Program-made: the position numbers and the translations under genes
In this document: piece after piece, positions 1 through 12,269 of the stretch
Layout of the letters: each line of letters starts with the position of its first letter
Numbering within the stretch: position 1 is the stretch's first letter
Source: Dryococelus australis
Lineage: Eukaryota; Arthropoda; Insecta; Phasmatodea; Phasmatidae
Assembly (NCBI GenBank): GCA_029891345.1
Contig: CM056993.1
Coordinates: 226,530,924 to 226,594,923 of the forward strand
DNA: 64,000 nucleotides
Reading direction: 5' to 3'
Notes under the pieces: model-generated
Databases searched by the model: none
Told to the model about the DNA's origin: nothing
What the model saw: only the letters and a program-made list of their open reading frames with translations

Positions 1-1549
1 TCCTGATTCGTATGCGAAATTAGTAATTGCGACATTCATCTCTGTGTTCCGATGTTAGCAACATCCTATGCCATACCCGGAGACTCCAACGACATCTACA
101 ACAGAGAATATTGTGATGGCAAACTTCATTTTAGAAATATAAAGAAAGACATAACTTATCTGTTTAACGACAATGGATACACCATGTAAATTAATGTTGT
201 GTTTCGTATACAGACACAAACATCTTCAAGTGGTTAGATTTTTTTCCCAAAACCATTCCTATCGATTCAGTCCAGACTATACAAATATTGCAGGTATGTT
301 TATTCATACATTAAGAATTACAGCACATGTACTCCAGCAACAGCTATGCTGCTACTGACTGGGCCTACACTGTCTACAGTAGCAACAGTTCCAGCCTATA
401 GATCCAACATATCTACACAGATGATGTTGTTTTTCTCTTCAAAACATTAAGAGACTCTTATATTTGGACTTCAGGTATACGAAAAAAAATTTTATAAACA
501 AATTTTAAACTGACGCCATAATTATTTTTCATTTCTTTTTTGTGAACAGGTGTAAGTATTTATTTATATACAAAAAATACTTTTTTCTTAAAATAACCCA
601 TATGCCAGGAATTTATTCAAAACCAGTATACACTCAAAAGTGCTATGCAAAAAAGGTTAACTGGCGAGCAATGTTAAAAGCTTTCTTACCAATATAAATA
701 TTAGAGACTGACAAACATAAAGTCAATGCCGTACATCTTGTGTCGATCGTTACCAAACACACAAACTTTATTACATAACCGCATCAAACCTGTATGCATA
801 TATATATATATTTATAATTGTTCAAGGAAGACTGTGTTGGGAATGACTGACTTCTTGCCGAACGTTTCCGAAGAATGACGTAACAAATAATGAATACATA
901 TTCAGTGACACTATTTACACATAATGAAATAACTACACACAAGTCATATTTATGTATTGATTAAAGAAACATATAGTATATTTAGGTTTTTTATCGCACA
1001 TCAACTGAACTAATCAGAGTACCGGCACAAGGAATATCCAAATGCAAGTACTATGTATGTAATGAGCTGAGACCATCTAGCAATCAACCGATGAATCACA
1101 GCGAATAAGAATGGAATACAACTATAAGTTTAAATATGTCTGTTTGCTTCATATCCTGTCAAGAACACTTATAAAACGTACTCAAGTATTGAATAATTAA
1201 CATAATTAAATTCACTCTAAGTACACATCCTACCATAACCAAAGCTAACTTCTGGCTAAAAAAAAGTTTGATATTATGCATACTGGATATACCTACCATG
1301 CTGTAACGCACTACACAACAGTCACATAAACATTACACCTTCCCAAACCCAAAGCGTCCTGTATACAAGTTCCGTACAGCGTTCATCATCTCTCTACCAA
1401 GTTATAACATGGCATTGACAAACTAAGAACTACCTATACACACTGCTGAGCACCTTCGTACACATTCTAAAATCCGGAGTTGAAGGCTTCCCAGTACCCC
1501 TGATTCGAGCCGAAGACTGCCGAATTCGTTCTAGTCAATCCATAGTTGG
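1..1549. other. AT-rich sequence, nothing recognised
   Basis: No reading frame here resembles a known protein and no repeat boundary is visible. A short (TA) run lies near 797-808. The longest open frame (about 60 codons near 173) is what chance gives in AT-rich DNA. Confidence 0.6.
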
Positions 1550-2489
1550 TGGCTCAAGGCCTTTGACTCCAAAAATTAACAAAATCCAAGGTTTTTTGAA
1601 GTTAAAAAAATCTTTAAAATCCCAAAATAAAAAACATGATAGAAGAAATAAAAAAATCTCCAAAAAATTATTTAAAATTGCTCAAAAATGCCAAAGAAAT
1701 TATTTAAAAAAATTAAATTTCTGGACGTTTCCCCACCACCAATGTTTCACATTGGTTAATTAGTAGGCAGGCCTCCACCAATCACTCACTTTCGTCCGAC
1801 CTCCTTAGCCTATAATCATTCTATCGTATTTGTTTTATTGTTTATTATTTGTTTATACATTACTGGAGACTGTCTTTCAGTTTTGTTCGACTACCATATT
1901 GGATTAAACATGTTTTCGTCAACTAGGTAGAGCTAGTGTATTAAATAATACATCAGGCTCCTAACCATCAAGAAAAGTGTTGGCCACCCCCTTCCCACAC
2001 CCCTAACAAGAAAAATAAAAAAAAAAAAAATCCAAAAATTCCAACAAAATTTAAAAAATGTTATAACATTATTTTTACAAAATATTTATAAATTTGAAAA
2101 ACACTAATACTCATAGTTCATACCTCTTACTATAACTCAAGCATACCTCAACCATTCAGTCAACACTGACTTATAGAAATTTACTTACTGTTCATACTCT
2201 CTGCTCTACTGATCGACACCAGCCAAATGTATTCTATCTACTATACCACCATACCAATCAACTATCCATTTTAACCCAAGTTATACCAGACCACCCAACA
2301 CCCCATCTCCTATAAACAAAATAAAATTCAATGCAACCGCATCCCCCAATACACCAAGCACAATGCCCATAATAACTCAAGTGTACCAAGCAACAATACA
2401 GCCGAGGCCGACCCATAACCTAACACTCATTCTACTTATTCTAAAAGCCAACACCACTAAAATCTGCCAACCATACCATATACTTATTA
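1550..2489 (+). repeat. Foldback family P, relic P1 (single arm)
   Basis: This is one arm of the family seen complete at 24.1-27.6 kb and 34.3-50.7 kb. Shared landmarks, in order, are the C-rich stretch near 1985 (CACCCCCTTCCCACACCCC), the phrase ACTCAAGCATACC near 2136, CATTCAGTCAACACTGAC near 2152, the CTCTGCTCTACT block near 2200 and the CACCAAGCACAATGCCCAT block near 2350. The plus strand is A/C-rich and G-poor. No opposite arm is present, so the copy is truncated. About 200 bp at 1764-1960 do not match the other copies and may be an insertion. The right side runs into a 10-bp minisatellite. Confidence 0.65.
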
Positions 2490-2556
2490 CTACCTGCGAC
2501 AACTTGCGACAACCTGCGCCTACCTGCGACTACCTGCGAATACTTGTAACTACCGT
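2490..2556 (+). repeat. 10-bp minisatellite, left part
   Basis: Degenerate tandem units of about 10 bp with consensus close to WACYTGCGAC. The same repeat resumes at 4557 on the far side of the 2.0-kb repeat, so one original array appears to have been split by that insertion. Confidence 0.7.
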
Positions 2557-4556
2557 GTGACGGGCGAACCGTCACCGCACGTCTGTGAATAATTTCTCAT
2601 CTTGCAAAACAAAATAAAAACACTCTTAAAACTAGTGGGTTGTGATCACATCGCACATGCCCTCGAAAAGTACTTACTGTATTTGCCTGGTAACCTGTTG
2701 AATTCTGGAGTGTACGGTCTGTTACGCACGAACATTTGTCACATGTTTTTTGAGATTTAAAACTCTCCGATGTGGCTTGAAACATTAATAAAATTAAACT
2801 GTGATGTTCTTGCCAGTTTCACGTCACTAATATAATTAAACGGTGATGTTCTTCACTCTTCACGTAACCACAGAATAATTCAAAACATCTTAGGTACTGA
2901 GAAAATACTTGTTACTATCCGTGCCTATTTTTCACGTGCAGCAACAACAAGGCATGACAAAGAAATGTTCAGCGGACTGATGTTTCAGTGATTCGTCGTG
3001 TGAGTGCAGCATAATCGACGGCAAGCTTGGTGACCAGCTTGGGATGGTGCGTGCGCCTCCGAAAACGTGAAGTTGCGTTCCGTTTTTTCTGGCATTTTGG
3101 TCAAGAGGACGGAAGTTGAGGGCATATTGTAATCTGAATGGGTGTTTTAAATGTTATTGTGTTATACCCGTAAGGGAAATTGGTTTCTAATGCGTCGGTC
3201 ACCATAAATGGTAATGTTTTCTACCATTGGCTGTGAATTACTTGAACCCGCCCAGGAGTAACTGAAAATCGCCACGATTTCTTAGAAAAACGGTTTTTTG
3301 AGGGAAGAATTAATTTGATTGAAAGCGCAAGTGGGTGGAGCGGTGTATTTAATGACGCTACGCGCTGTTCACGGGGTCAGTTCATCGACCTCAAGGGGGC
3401 AAGCTTCTGCCATGTGATAAGTAGCACTCTAATTGAATCACCAATGTAGGGTTATAAAGCGAATAGGTCACTTACGTCACTTTGACGTTAGGCAGGGGCC
3501 ATAACGGCTGAAAAATAATTCAAAGTTTTAAATTTTGTGAAATGTTTCGCTTTTAGTCAAAAATCCAATATTGTTACCTTTTGTAACCAGGTTTTAGTGG
3601 CTATGTCATCAACGAGACGTAAAGAGGTGGTAAGCACTAGAAACGATGGGTAAACTTTTGGAAAATTTTGTAAACACATGCCAATAATCGTTGATAATGG
3701 TTTTAGCCTTGGGTTTTAAGTAGGAGCAATGCGAAACTCCTTGTTTTCATGACATTTTTAAGAGAAACTTTACGAGTTTTAGGGCCTTTGAAAAAAATCA
3801 TATTTACTTGCTGGAGTTAAGGCTGACATTTCTTAGCAGTTGCTCCTATTCCCTTGGGATTGCGAATAAATTAGAACATAACTATTGTTTGATGACCAGT
3901 AATGTGTTACCAAAAGGGGTCATTCCTGGTGTAAGAACTAAAAATTATTTGGTAATGTCAAGGGTCAATTTAGGTGCGGCAGAAATATAGCAACCATTTT
4001 GTAACTATGGTAATTGTGGGGTCACCTGCTCAATATGTTTTTGTGATGGCCTTTTGCAGTTTGTATTTACATATTAATATGGCCAGTAAGGAGCATAAAT
4101 ATAACCTGTATGAAAAATATATAAGTATTAGCTGAATGCCAGCAAAAGTACTGATATCTGAATATGGTTGCATTTTATTCTATAGTTTTGGCAGTCTGGG
4201 TTTCATGTAAATGTTTTTAAGTATAAATTTGTTCTATATGGAAAAGTAAAATAATAATGTTACTCTTCAATATAAAATGTTGGATTGATAACCAAAGAAA
4301 GATTTCCATGTGTAATATTTCTGAAATATGAATAAAAAGCAAAATTGAAAGAAAAAAACGTATTTAAAGTAAAAAAAGTGACCACACTCATTTGATTCTT
4401 TTACAAATCGTTTCAAACATTCAACTTACCCTTACACTGTACAGAAAAATGTTTATTTGCATGCTTTTTGCCATTATTAGTGTTCTGATTGGTTCTGCTA
4501 GGTCTTATGCAAATCCTGCCTTGACACGCCCTTGGTTTAGGACGCAGCAAGGTCAG
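2557..4556 (+). mobile_element. 2.0-kb dispersed repeat R2, copy 1
   Basis: A direct copy of the sequence at 57460-59432. The two align from GTGACGGGCGA at the left to CCCTTGGTTTAGGAC then AGCAAGGTCAG at the right. The left end can form a hairpin: GTGACGG, five bases, then CCGTCAC. No long protein frame is present. Ends close to TG...CA and a length near 2 kb would fit a long solo LTR, but the base-exact ends (GTGACGG...GGTCAG) and the terminal hairpin leave another non-autonomous element possible. This copy sits inside a 10-bp minisatellite. An exact target duplication is not clear here, although copy 2 has one. Confidence 0.7.
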
Positions 4557-4835
4557 AACCTGTGACACATTGCGACAACTTGAGACTACTCATGTCAACC
4601 TGCGACAACCCGGGACAACTGGCGACTACCCGTGGCTATTTGCGACTTCCTCCGATTACTTGCGACTACCCGCAACTACTTGCGACTATTTCTGACAACC
4701 TGCGATTTCCTGTATTTATCTGCGACTTTACCTGCAACTTCCTGCGACAACTTGCGACTACCTGCAACTACCTGTGACTACGTGCGACAACATGCGAATA
4801 CCCGCAACTACTTTCGACAACTTGCGATTTTTTTA
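4557..4835 (+). repeat. 10-bp minisatellite, right part
   Basis: About 28 degenerate 10-bp units (for example AACCTGCGAC, TACTTGCGAC, TACCTGCAAC) in near-perfect register. Two overlapping open frames of about 70 codons lie in it, but they are products of a period that encodes repeated Cys-Asp-Asn-Leu-Arg-like residues and are not evidence of a gene. Confidence 0.8.
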
Positions 4836-4892
4836 TATTAAGGTACACAATTACTTCTAACATTTTTTCAATTTATTTTAAACGGTATTGGT

Positions 4893-5222
4893 AAAGCAGC
4901 CAAGGAGCTCATTTTTCTCCGATTGGTTTACAAATTTTGAAATTTCTCTAGGATTTTTTTCAATAAACATTCCCAATGTTCATCTGGAAGAATGTAGCTT
5001 CCTAACAGTGAAAGAATTATAAGAATCGGTTCGGTATTTTTGGTAGAGCTCGCTTAGAAAGCAGCCAAGTAGCTCATATGTTTCCGACTTGGTGCACAAA
5101 ATTTAAAATTACTCAAGGAAATTTCTTTTAAAAATTAAACATAGCATATGTCCATCGGGAACTATGTAGCTTTCTAACAGTGAAAGAATTATAATAACCA
5201 GCAGTGTAGTTTCAGAGATTAG
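4893..5222 (+). repeat. Tandem duplication, ~165-bp unit
   Basis: Two adjacent diverged units begin at 4893 and 5058 with AAAGCAGCCAAG. Both then carry AGCTCAT, TCCGA.TTGGT-like sequence, and later AACAGTGAAAGAATTATAA. Roughly three quarters of positions look alike by eye. This may be two units of a larger satellite. Confidence 0.7.
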
Positions 5223-5879
5223 AAGTTACATATAAACCAACAAACTCACATTAACTCATTGTAATATTAGTATGGATTCGATACGAAAAATTAATTATTT
5301 TAATTTGTACCAAAAATGGTCTTACTGGTACGCTTTGTAAGTAATCCCACTTTCCTCGAATAAAAAACTTTAACACTTTATATTTTCTCAATAATTTGAT
5401 GTCAAATGCAAACACTTTCTGTTTCGCTGCCGCCCTTATAACAAATACTAACAAAATTGTACAAATGAAAATATAATTACAAATTAAACTAATGCTGTGA
5501 GCTACCGCGGAAGACACATGTAATCACAGAATAACAAGACATGAAACAAAACTGCGAAATATAAATACATTTTTGTATGTTTAATACACTTTTATTTTAT
5601 GCGCGAACTATTATTTGTTGATTGTATGTATGGCAAGATTTAGCTCACGTACTTGTTAATATTATAAAAGTTTTACATTAGAAAAACTTTGTTAATATTA
5701 GTTATTGGAATTTTCTTAATATAATGGAAGCAAAAAAAATTGGATTTGACATTGAATTTTTAAAGTGATATGAAGTGTACAAGTTTTTTTTTTATTTAAG
5801 AAAATGACACCACATATAGAGTGACATGTGGTGAACAGTTGCAAGTGTTAGCTGTGTGCTGTAGACTGTTGTTTGTTAG
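5223..5879. other. AT-rich spacer
   Basis: Nothing recognisable. An 88-codon minus-strand frame at 5251-5517 has no motif I can name. Confidence 0.5.
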
Positions 5880-6905
5880 TTGACACTTCCACCAGTAACA
5901 CGTAGCTCGGTAGCTGACGCCACAGGACTCGTGTTATTAGTCCCTCGCTGCTCGCTTGTGAGTCGTCGGGATGCACTCAGCTTCCCTAGGCTGCACTGCG
6001 GCTACTGGCTCCGGCTACATACAGAGAGAATGTACAGTAGTGAGCAAGCACCAGCTCACCTTGCAACAGTTCGCCACACGCCACTTATCACATACTTTCG
6101 TAGCAAGAAAATCACTATTTCACCTTTTATAGCATTTATTCCGCTACTAGAAAAAACTACAAACTCTACTATTTGTCTCACTACTGTCGCATGGTTTAAT
6201 CTCTGATGATATTGCTTTCTGCTAGATGTCAAGTCCTTCTTACTACGTTAACTATTAAGAACTTAACCAAACAATTTATTACACCCATGTAGTGGAAAGT
6301 TGACTAATGAGTTATATCAACAACTTCTTGTTACTCTGAAGAAGTCGTAAACATATAAAACAAGTCCCTGCACTGTGAGTCTGGGAACTTTATGTTAATG
6401 TTGTACCGCGCTCGCTGCTTGTGACAGCGGAAATGTGTGTAGGTGACACACTTTTATCCCCGGAGTGGGTGGCCAATTCCAAGACTAGATTACACATACT
6501 TTTTTTTATTGATTACTTGGTATCAAACACATGTAACTTGTCCTGATGTGAATAAGCTCAGTCTCGAGGAGTCGTGGGAGTAAAGCCGGAGCCAGTGCTC
6601 TGCTGTGACACTTCACCCAGGAGAAGATGTAAATGAGACTCTAGTCAGCGTGTAGGAATGTACATGAGTTACCTCGCTTGGGCCGAGGCTCTTCTCTCGC
6701 GACGATGCACACGAGCACCGCCGGACACTGGGCAGGCGAGGTTTTAACGGCCTGTGTGTGGCGCCATTACCCGCCGCCGCCTGCCCCTGGCGTCGTTAAC
6801 ACGGCGTGTGGCGTCGAGACGCCTGCATGGCGCCGCCGCACACGCTAGCTGCAGGCCCTGCGGACTTCACACCTCTCAGGCGCTCGTTAACTGTGACGTG
6901 GATAC
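5880..6905. other. GC- and CpG-richer tract
   Basis: In a strongly AT-rich window this stretch is GC-rich, above all at 6560-6900, which has many CG dinucleotides (GCCGCCGCCTGCCCC, CGGCGTGTGGCGTCGAGACG). It includes a 108-codon open frame (5880-6206) with no recognisable domain. It could be a regulatory or promoter-like island, a 5' exon of a gene outside my reach, or an old element. I see no TATA box with downstream coding to decide. Confidence 0.35.
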
Positions 6906-7842
6906 TAGGACATGCATTGCAACTCCCTACATTTACTGAAGTATGAAATAATGTGACCTTATGGGCACCTAAACTGTTTTTGTTTTCCGAGATGTGTTTA
7001 TATGTTGAACATATTCTCTAACGAAATATTATAGTCCATTTATGGTTACTTCCCAATTCTCTGAAGCCCTGCTTAAGTTCTACTTCCAGGATATTCCTCC
7101 GCTTCGTGCATACAATGCTTAATTGAGTCTAAAATTTTACACGAACGAAACAATGAATCGCATTTATGCGCACTCAGATGAAAGATACTTTCCACAAGAT
7201 ATGTATTTATTTTTGCTAGACATTACCAAAACACCTGTTCTGCCACTGTATTTTATTCATGTTAATTATGAACGAAGTATTAATTATAATTTATAGATGA
7301 GATAAACAAAATTTCAGTTTAACCAAAAACAAGGTACTTTTATGTAACAGAAGTACAAAACGCGTGTGATACGAGACATAATTACAGACGTCATAAAATC
7401 GATGATTTTTCAAAAGTTATATTCAAAAAAAGTGAAGGAACTGCTAATAAACTATAAGGTATTTTTGATACTTATCAAATACTTCTCTTTGACATACAGA
7501 AATTTTAATAGTACCAGAAATGCATTTATATAAGAGAAAAATCGTTTTAAAACGGGTGCCTAATGGCTTCTGACCTATGTTGCAAGCTATATTTAGAGAC
7601 TGTAAATAAATATTTAATTTCAAGTATGACAGATATGGTATTTTAGTTCGAATCTCCAAAAGTAGCAGCGAAATCTCATAATATGGTTAAATGCGTTTTT
7701 GTTTAATATTTCTCACAGCGGCTTTTTATCGAGACTGCGTGAACGTTACAACGAATTATCGTCAGCCATCACGTCCCATATTGAACATTGCTGTTAAATA
7801 TTACACTTTCAGGCAAGCGGAAACATTTTTCTCGGTGGGGCA
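6906..7842. other. AT-rich spacer with a short dispersed repeat
   Basis: No gene is seen. The phrase around 7350-7384 (ACGCGTGTGATACGAGACATAATTA) is close to 11915-11942 (ACGCTTGTGATACATGACATAATTA), so a short dispersed repeat is likely. Confidence 0.4.
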
Positions 7843-7987
<145 letters not shown>

Positions 7988-8889
7988 TGATAGTATGTTC
8001 GTGCTACGGGCTATGCTAGTACTTATTATTCTTGTGTGGTTAAGGAAGTCCGAGGCACTCGTGTTCTTGGGCGATTGTGTAATTCACACCTCTGTTGTAT
8101 TACGCCTTTAATGATCCTTATATGTAAACACTTGAAAGAATAATTTCCGAATCCAAGTAATAGGTAGATTTAAATAATATGCAAATTGGCAAGCAGTAAT
8201 ATCACATCACAGAAATATTATAGATCACCAATAAATGAACTTCAGACAGTACATTAAAATATATCTAACATTTATATGGAAAACAATTATTACTAATGAC
8301 AGCAGTTAGAAATGTACCACCAATCTTCTATTTACTTGAATATAATTTTATTTACAACACTTATCGCGGGCAACTTTAGTTATATTCACGGACTATTTAC
8401 TATGTTGATGTCGAAAGCCACAGTGTCACAGGCCGGTGTTTCCCCACGACTGGAAAACATTACACTTGCCCCTGGTGTGACAATAACTGAACATTTTAAG
8501 GGAGATATTTACTTGGTACTTTAGCTTGAATTGAATGTGTTTGAATTTCTTTTTCCGAACCTACTAAACGTGAACTAACTGAACTGATCTATGAAAAAGG
8601 CACATACTTCGTACTGTGCAAGTCGATTCTTTTATGACATCATGCACATAAAAACCGCCATTTCGGAGATTACTAACGGTTTTTCCAAAGTGCTGTACAC
8701 ATTTATAAAAATACTAAGGAAAATAGCCTGTGACCTTCTTTCAGTATTGTCACGGGATAGAACAGTTGCCATGTAAAAAATTTGGTTATCATACAGAACC
8801 TGAAAAATATATTGCATAAATATATGTAAGTAATAATGCAATTTTGCGATATTAACTCAATATTGAAGAGACTATGGTCCCATTTAATA
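7988..8889. other. AT-rich spacer
   Basis: No motif, repeat boundary or coding signal recognised. Confidence 0.5.
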
Positions 8890-9000
8890 TTTATCTATCC
8901 ACTTGGCCACTGCGGCCCCACTTAACATAGTTATATCCTCTGAGCCACTAAGGCCCCACTTGGAATCGCTCTATCCACTGAGCCACTAAGGCCTCATTTA
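8890..9000 (-). repeat. Three tandem tRNA-head-like units
   Basis: Three degenerate units of about 37 bp share GCCACTAAGGCCCCACT. Read on the minus strand each unit contains GTGGCTCAGTGGATAGAGCG or a variant, which resembles the 5' part and box A of a tRNA. No box B or acceptor stem is present, so these are tRNA-derived SINE-head fragments in tandem, not tRNA genes. Confidence 0.5.
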
Positions 9001-9446
9001 ATTAACTCAACACTGAAGCGAGACCTTTAAGGTAAACAAAAATGATATTCCATCACGTTCTAATCTCTATGCAACATTCTCTAAGCATTAATACAAAATC
9101 CTTCATAAGGAAAAAAAATTTAAAAATTATTTTTTATGATAAAAGGTAATGATTGCGTAATCTGATCTAGCTGAAATTCGAACTTGACATGAATTTTTCC
9201 CTGAGGATTCACTCTGCAAAATTTGAGGAACTTCTGTTGAGTTTCAAGGGACTTGGAGGTATTTAAGAAGGACAGAGAGGCAGAACGTCTACTTATTATT
9301 AAGGATATGTGTCAGATGCAAACAAAAGTACTCTTAGGTAACTGCGATAAATCTTCGCAAAAACTTTGTTTATAATAAACATTTAGTATATTCACGTCAC
9401 TAGAATCTAATCTTTCAAACATCATAACGTAATATGAGCAACTTAT
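9001..9446. other. AT-rich spacer
   Basis: Nothing recognised. Confidence 0.5.
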
Positions 9447-9520
9447 AACAGCGAGTAGCACTATATAAACACACCACCATAATACCAGCGAGTAGCACTA
9501 TATAAACACACCACCATTAT
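9447..9520 (+). repeat. Two-unit direct repeat
   Basis: The phrase AGCGAGTAGCACTATATAAA plus ACACACCACCAT occurs twice in a row at a spacing of about 37 bp. Confidence 0.8.
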
Positions 9521-9560
9521 AATAAACTCAAGAAGTTTCATGTATCAAATATATCTTTTT

Positions 9561-9640
9561 ACCCCGTCTGGTTGGAGTGTGGTGCAAAGTTACGGTGCGT
9601 GAATACTTCATGACTCGTGTTCAAATACCCCTGCAAAACC
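9561..9640 (+). repeat. Weak tRNA-like (SINE-type) fragment
   Basis: GGTTGGAGTGTGGTGCAAAG followed about 35 bp later by GTGTTCAAATACCCC resembles box A and box B spacing of a tRNA-derived element. It is degenerate, with no convincing cloverleaf. Confidence 0.25.
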
Positions 9641-9748
9641 CAAAATTTTTAATTTTTTATAAACTGAAATTAATTTTTATTACTAATTAATGCCAATATA
9701 AAAAACGTTAAATATATAATTTGTTATCACTTATTTGTCTCTCTCTAT

Positions 9749-9751
<3 letters not shown>

Positions 9752-9821
<70 letters not shown>

Positions 9822-9823
9822 CA
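9752..9823. repeat. (TA)n(CA)n microsatellite
   Basis: About 58 bp of alternating TA followed by AGACACACACAC. Confidence 0.95.
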
Positions 9824-11339
9824 AAAAGACCTAGTATCACGTTTATGCAGCCTTTCAGCGAATTAAGGGAAAGTTTTGTATAATCTACGGAAAGCTATTT
9901 ATAAAACAAAATCTCTGTAAATTACCAATATTTCTGGATTGTATCCTTCCAGCGCATTTCCTTAAACTCAGGTTAATATTATCTACGAGTGTGGTTAAGA
10001 AGTAATAAAAAAAATATTGCGAATGATATTCACAATTTTTGTTTTTATCTCGCTTAAATGTAGTTGTTTACAGATAGTTTGAGAGTATTAGTTCACAAAA
10101 CAGTTTTTACAAAAATTGTACTGAAATGTGTTTCTCCCCGTTCTATACAGTGACCTCATTACGTGTAAATAATGTGTATCTTGGAGCAAGTCACAGGAGC
10201 TTGACACAGAGGCTGCTCTTGTGGCTCGAGTTTATGTAGCCGGTTCTTAATGGATACGAAGAGCATTTCCGAGCACCAGCAAAACAATATCACATTTACT
10301 TACTGCACATTTCTAAAGGTTCTTTGCTGCAATACAGGCATACATTCTAAACACACTGCAATAGCGACGCCTCGGACCATGCTAGAGAAATAATTAGCGT
10401 GCCGAAAATATATTATCCAACTCCATCATAACACTGACGCTGTTTTCGTAGTGTGATTTTGGCAGTTATCTCCGGGGTAAAATTATGCGTGCCACATTCA
10501 ATCGGAGCTAGTAAAATTGCTATAAATTTATCTTTAGAATAACACGTTGAAATCAGGTTATCACGATAGAACCATGTTTGTTGTGTTGCTATACTTGATC
10601 AGGGGAATGACTTTTCGCTGTGTTGATTACATAAGTACGTGGTAGGTTGTCTAATTTATAATTTTCCCCACTCAAAAAATATCTCGCTTTAAAATTGATA
10701 ACGGAGTTTTTTCACTGTGTGATCCACTAAACGTTTCGAGACTTCAGATTATTCCGATGGCAATCGATGAAACAAGTGTACCGCATGGGAATGTCAAATT
10801 ATGTATTTTAATTTGATAATTATTAACTTCGCGCTATTATTATGATAGTTAAATAAAATCTTTACTTAAGCTTATTTACCATTAAAATATTATACAGCAA
10901 CCACTTTATGTTGTAGTATTATATTAGTATATTAAATGACTTTATTGTTACTATTATTAATTTGAATGTTAAAGGCAATGCGTTACAGTTTATATATGAT
11001 TCCATATTATCTGACTTGACGGCCTAGTGTTTTAAAACGTTACTATCCAGTTACTGCACTAGCTGAAATTCCGTTAGAAATTTTGAAGTCGACTTTAAAC
11101 TGTTTGACACGGACTTTTCAACTTCATAAGGCAACCCCATCTCTGGAGTTTTACAAGAGAGTTAGGGCCATAAGTTCGTCCTTACGGTAAAATTTTAACC
11201 GGCATCAAGACATTTTTAAAATAAATATTACTGTTCCAAGAACCGAAGACTAGCAGCAATTTAAGACCACATAGTGATTTTGTTCATATCACTTTTGCAG
11301 TGTTTAGCTACATTCAAAACGCTGCGTTTCTTTTTCTGC
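9824..11339. other. AT-rich spacer
   Basis: About 1.5 kb in which no protein motif, tRNA-like element or repeat unit was recognised. Confidence 0.5.
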
Positions 11340-11480
11340 GGTAAACAGTACACGGTCGGCGAACATGTTCGGCGAACATTCTAAAAAAAAAAAACGTTAA
11401 TTTGCCCTGTTCGTTCACCACAGCGAATACCAAACATATTCTCTGAATATGTTCGTCGACCGTGAATGTTGCTCGGCAGA
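11340..11480. repeat. Inverted-repeat end of the Harbinger-type element (candidate)
   Basis: CGGTCGGCGAACAT (11353-11366) is nearly the reverse complement of ATGTTCGTCGACCG (11449-11462), giving a hairpin of about 110 bp. GCGAACA-type motifs recur here and again, in mixed orientation, at 22910-23060 beyond the Harbinger C-terminal piece. I infer these are subterminal motifs of the same element. The exact terminal inverted repeats and the target duplication are not resolved. Confidence 0.35.
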
Positions 11481-11559
11481 CGGAAATCAGTGTTCGCTAC
11501 ATTTAGTGCAACGGTACATTACTTGATATCCCGTGTGCAATGCAACAAGAAAAATTCGA

Positions 11560-11775
11560 AACGTATGTGGTGGCAGCGAGAGTTGTAGAAACACCGGAAT
11601 AATTACAGGACAAAAGAAAAAGAGAGAACTTGTAGGCTGAGTGCCTCTTCAGTAACTTCACAAGAATGACAAGGCGGAAGTCGAAAATCTTACTGCGTTA
11701 ATACGCCCAACAATCAAGAGAGACGATACGAATATCCGAGAGACCATAAGTGTGCAGGATTGTTTGTTATAGTTC
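11560..11775 (+). pseudogene. PIF/Harbinger transposase relic, N-terminal block
   Basis: Two adjacent frames together show the N-terminal signature of Harbinger-type (DDE_Tnp_4) transposases: a NFTRM motif near 11655, then ENLTALIRPTI and RDDTNIRE near 11690-11750. The second part matches the family's conserved LIGPLI..+DT..R+AI region. A frame change separates the two parts, so the gene is dead. The next transposase block resumes at about 12270, after roughly 450 bp containing a minus-strand SINE. Confidence 0.65.
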
Positions 11776-11979
11776 ATCCATGGTACCAACACACCTATTT
11801 TCACCCTATTTATATAAGTATTAATTATTAATTAATGATTATAATCTAAATATTAAATGAAAATAAATGTTCAATTGAATAAAAATAAGATAATTCTATT
11901 TTAACATAAGTATAAAACGCTTGTGATACATGACATAATTAGGAAACAACGGAACACTTCATACGTGATGTATTTTTTC

Positions 11980-12183
11980 TATGGTAAAGTGAGGTGAGAA
12001 AGAAGCAGTACCGCAATGCAAGTGCAGGGAATACAAGATAACCCCGAGAAAACCTGCCGACCAGCAGCATTGTCCGACACGATTCCCACGTGCGAAAATC
12101 CGGAAGCGACCTCACCGGGCAACGAACCCGGTTCGCCTAGGTGGGACGTGAGTAGTCTAACCTCTAGACCATTGTGGCCCCAC
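11980..12183 (-). mobile_element. tRNA-derived SINE (minus strand)
   Basis: On the minus strand the head reads GGGCCACAATGGTCTAGAGG and continues with TTAGACTACTCACGTC, then a box B-like GAACCGGGTTCG. The tail contains GGTTTTCTCGGGG and a TTCCCTGCAC.TTGCATTGCGG block. The body resembles the plus-strand SINE at 12713-12962, which has GGGTTTTTTCGG and CCATTGCATTCCGG. The element lies between two blocks of the Harbinger relic and so inserted later. Confidence 0.65.
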
Positions 12184-12269
12184 AAGAGAGTGTGAAGAAG
12201 CTGTGAATACAGTGTAATCAACTTGCGGTTTTTGGTAAGTTGAGATTCTCATCATTCATTAATGTGCCT

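Noticed and set aside
5880..6206. 108-codon open frame
   Set aside because: No domain, no conserved motif and skewed composition. GC-rich sequence in this window is often open on both strands.
12117..12183. Possible tRNA gene on the minus strand
   Set aside because: Box A and box B are present but the acceptor stem does not pair and a SINE body follows; it is a SINE head.
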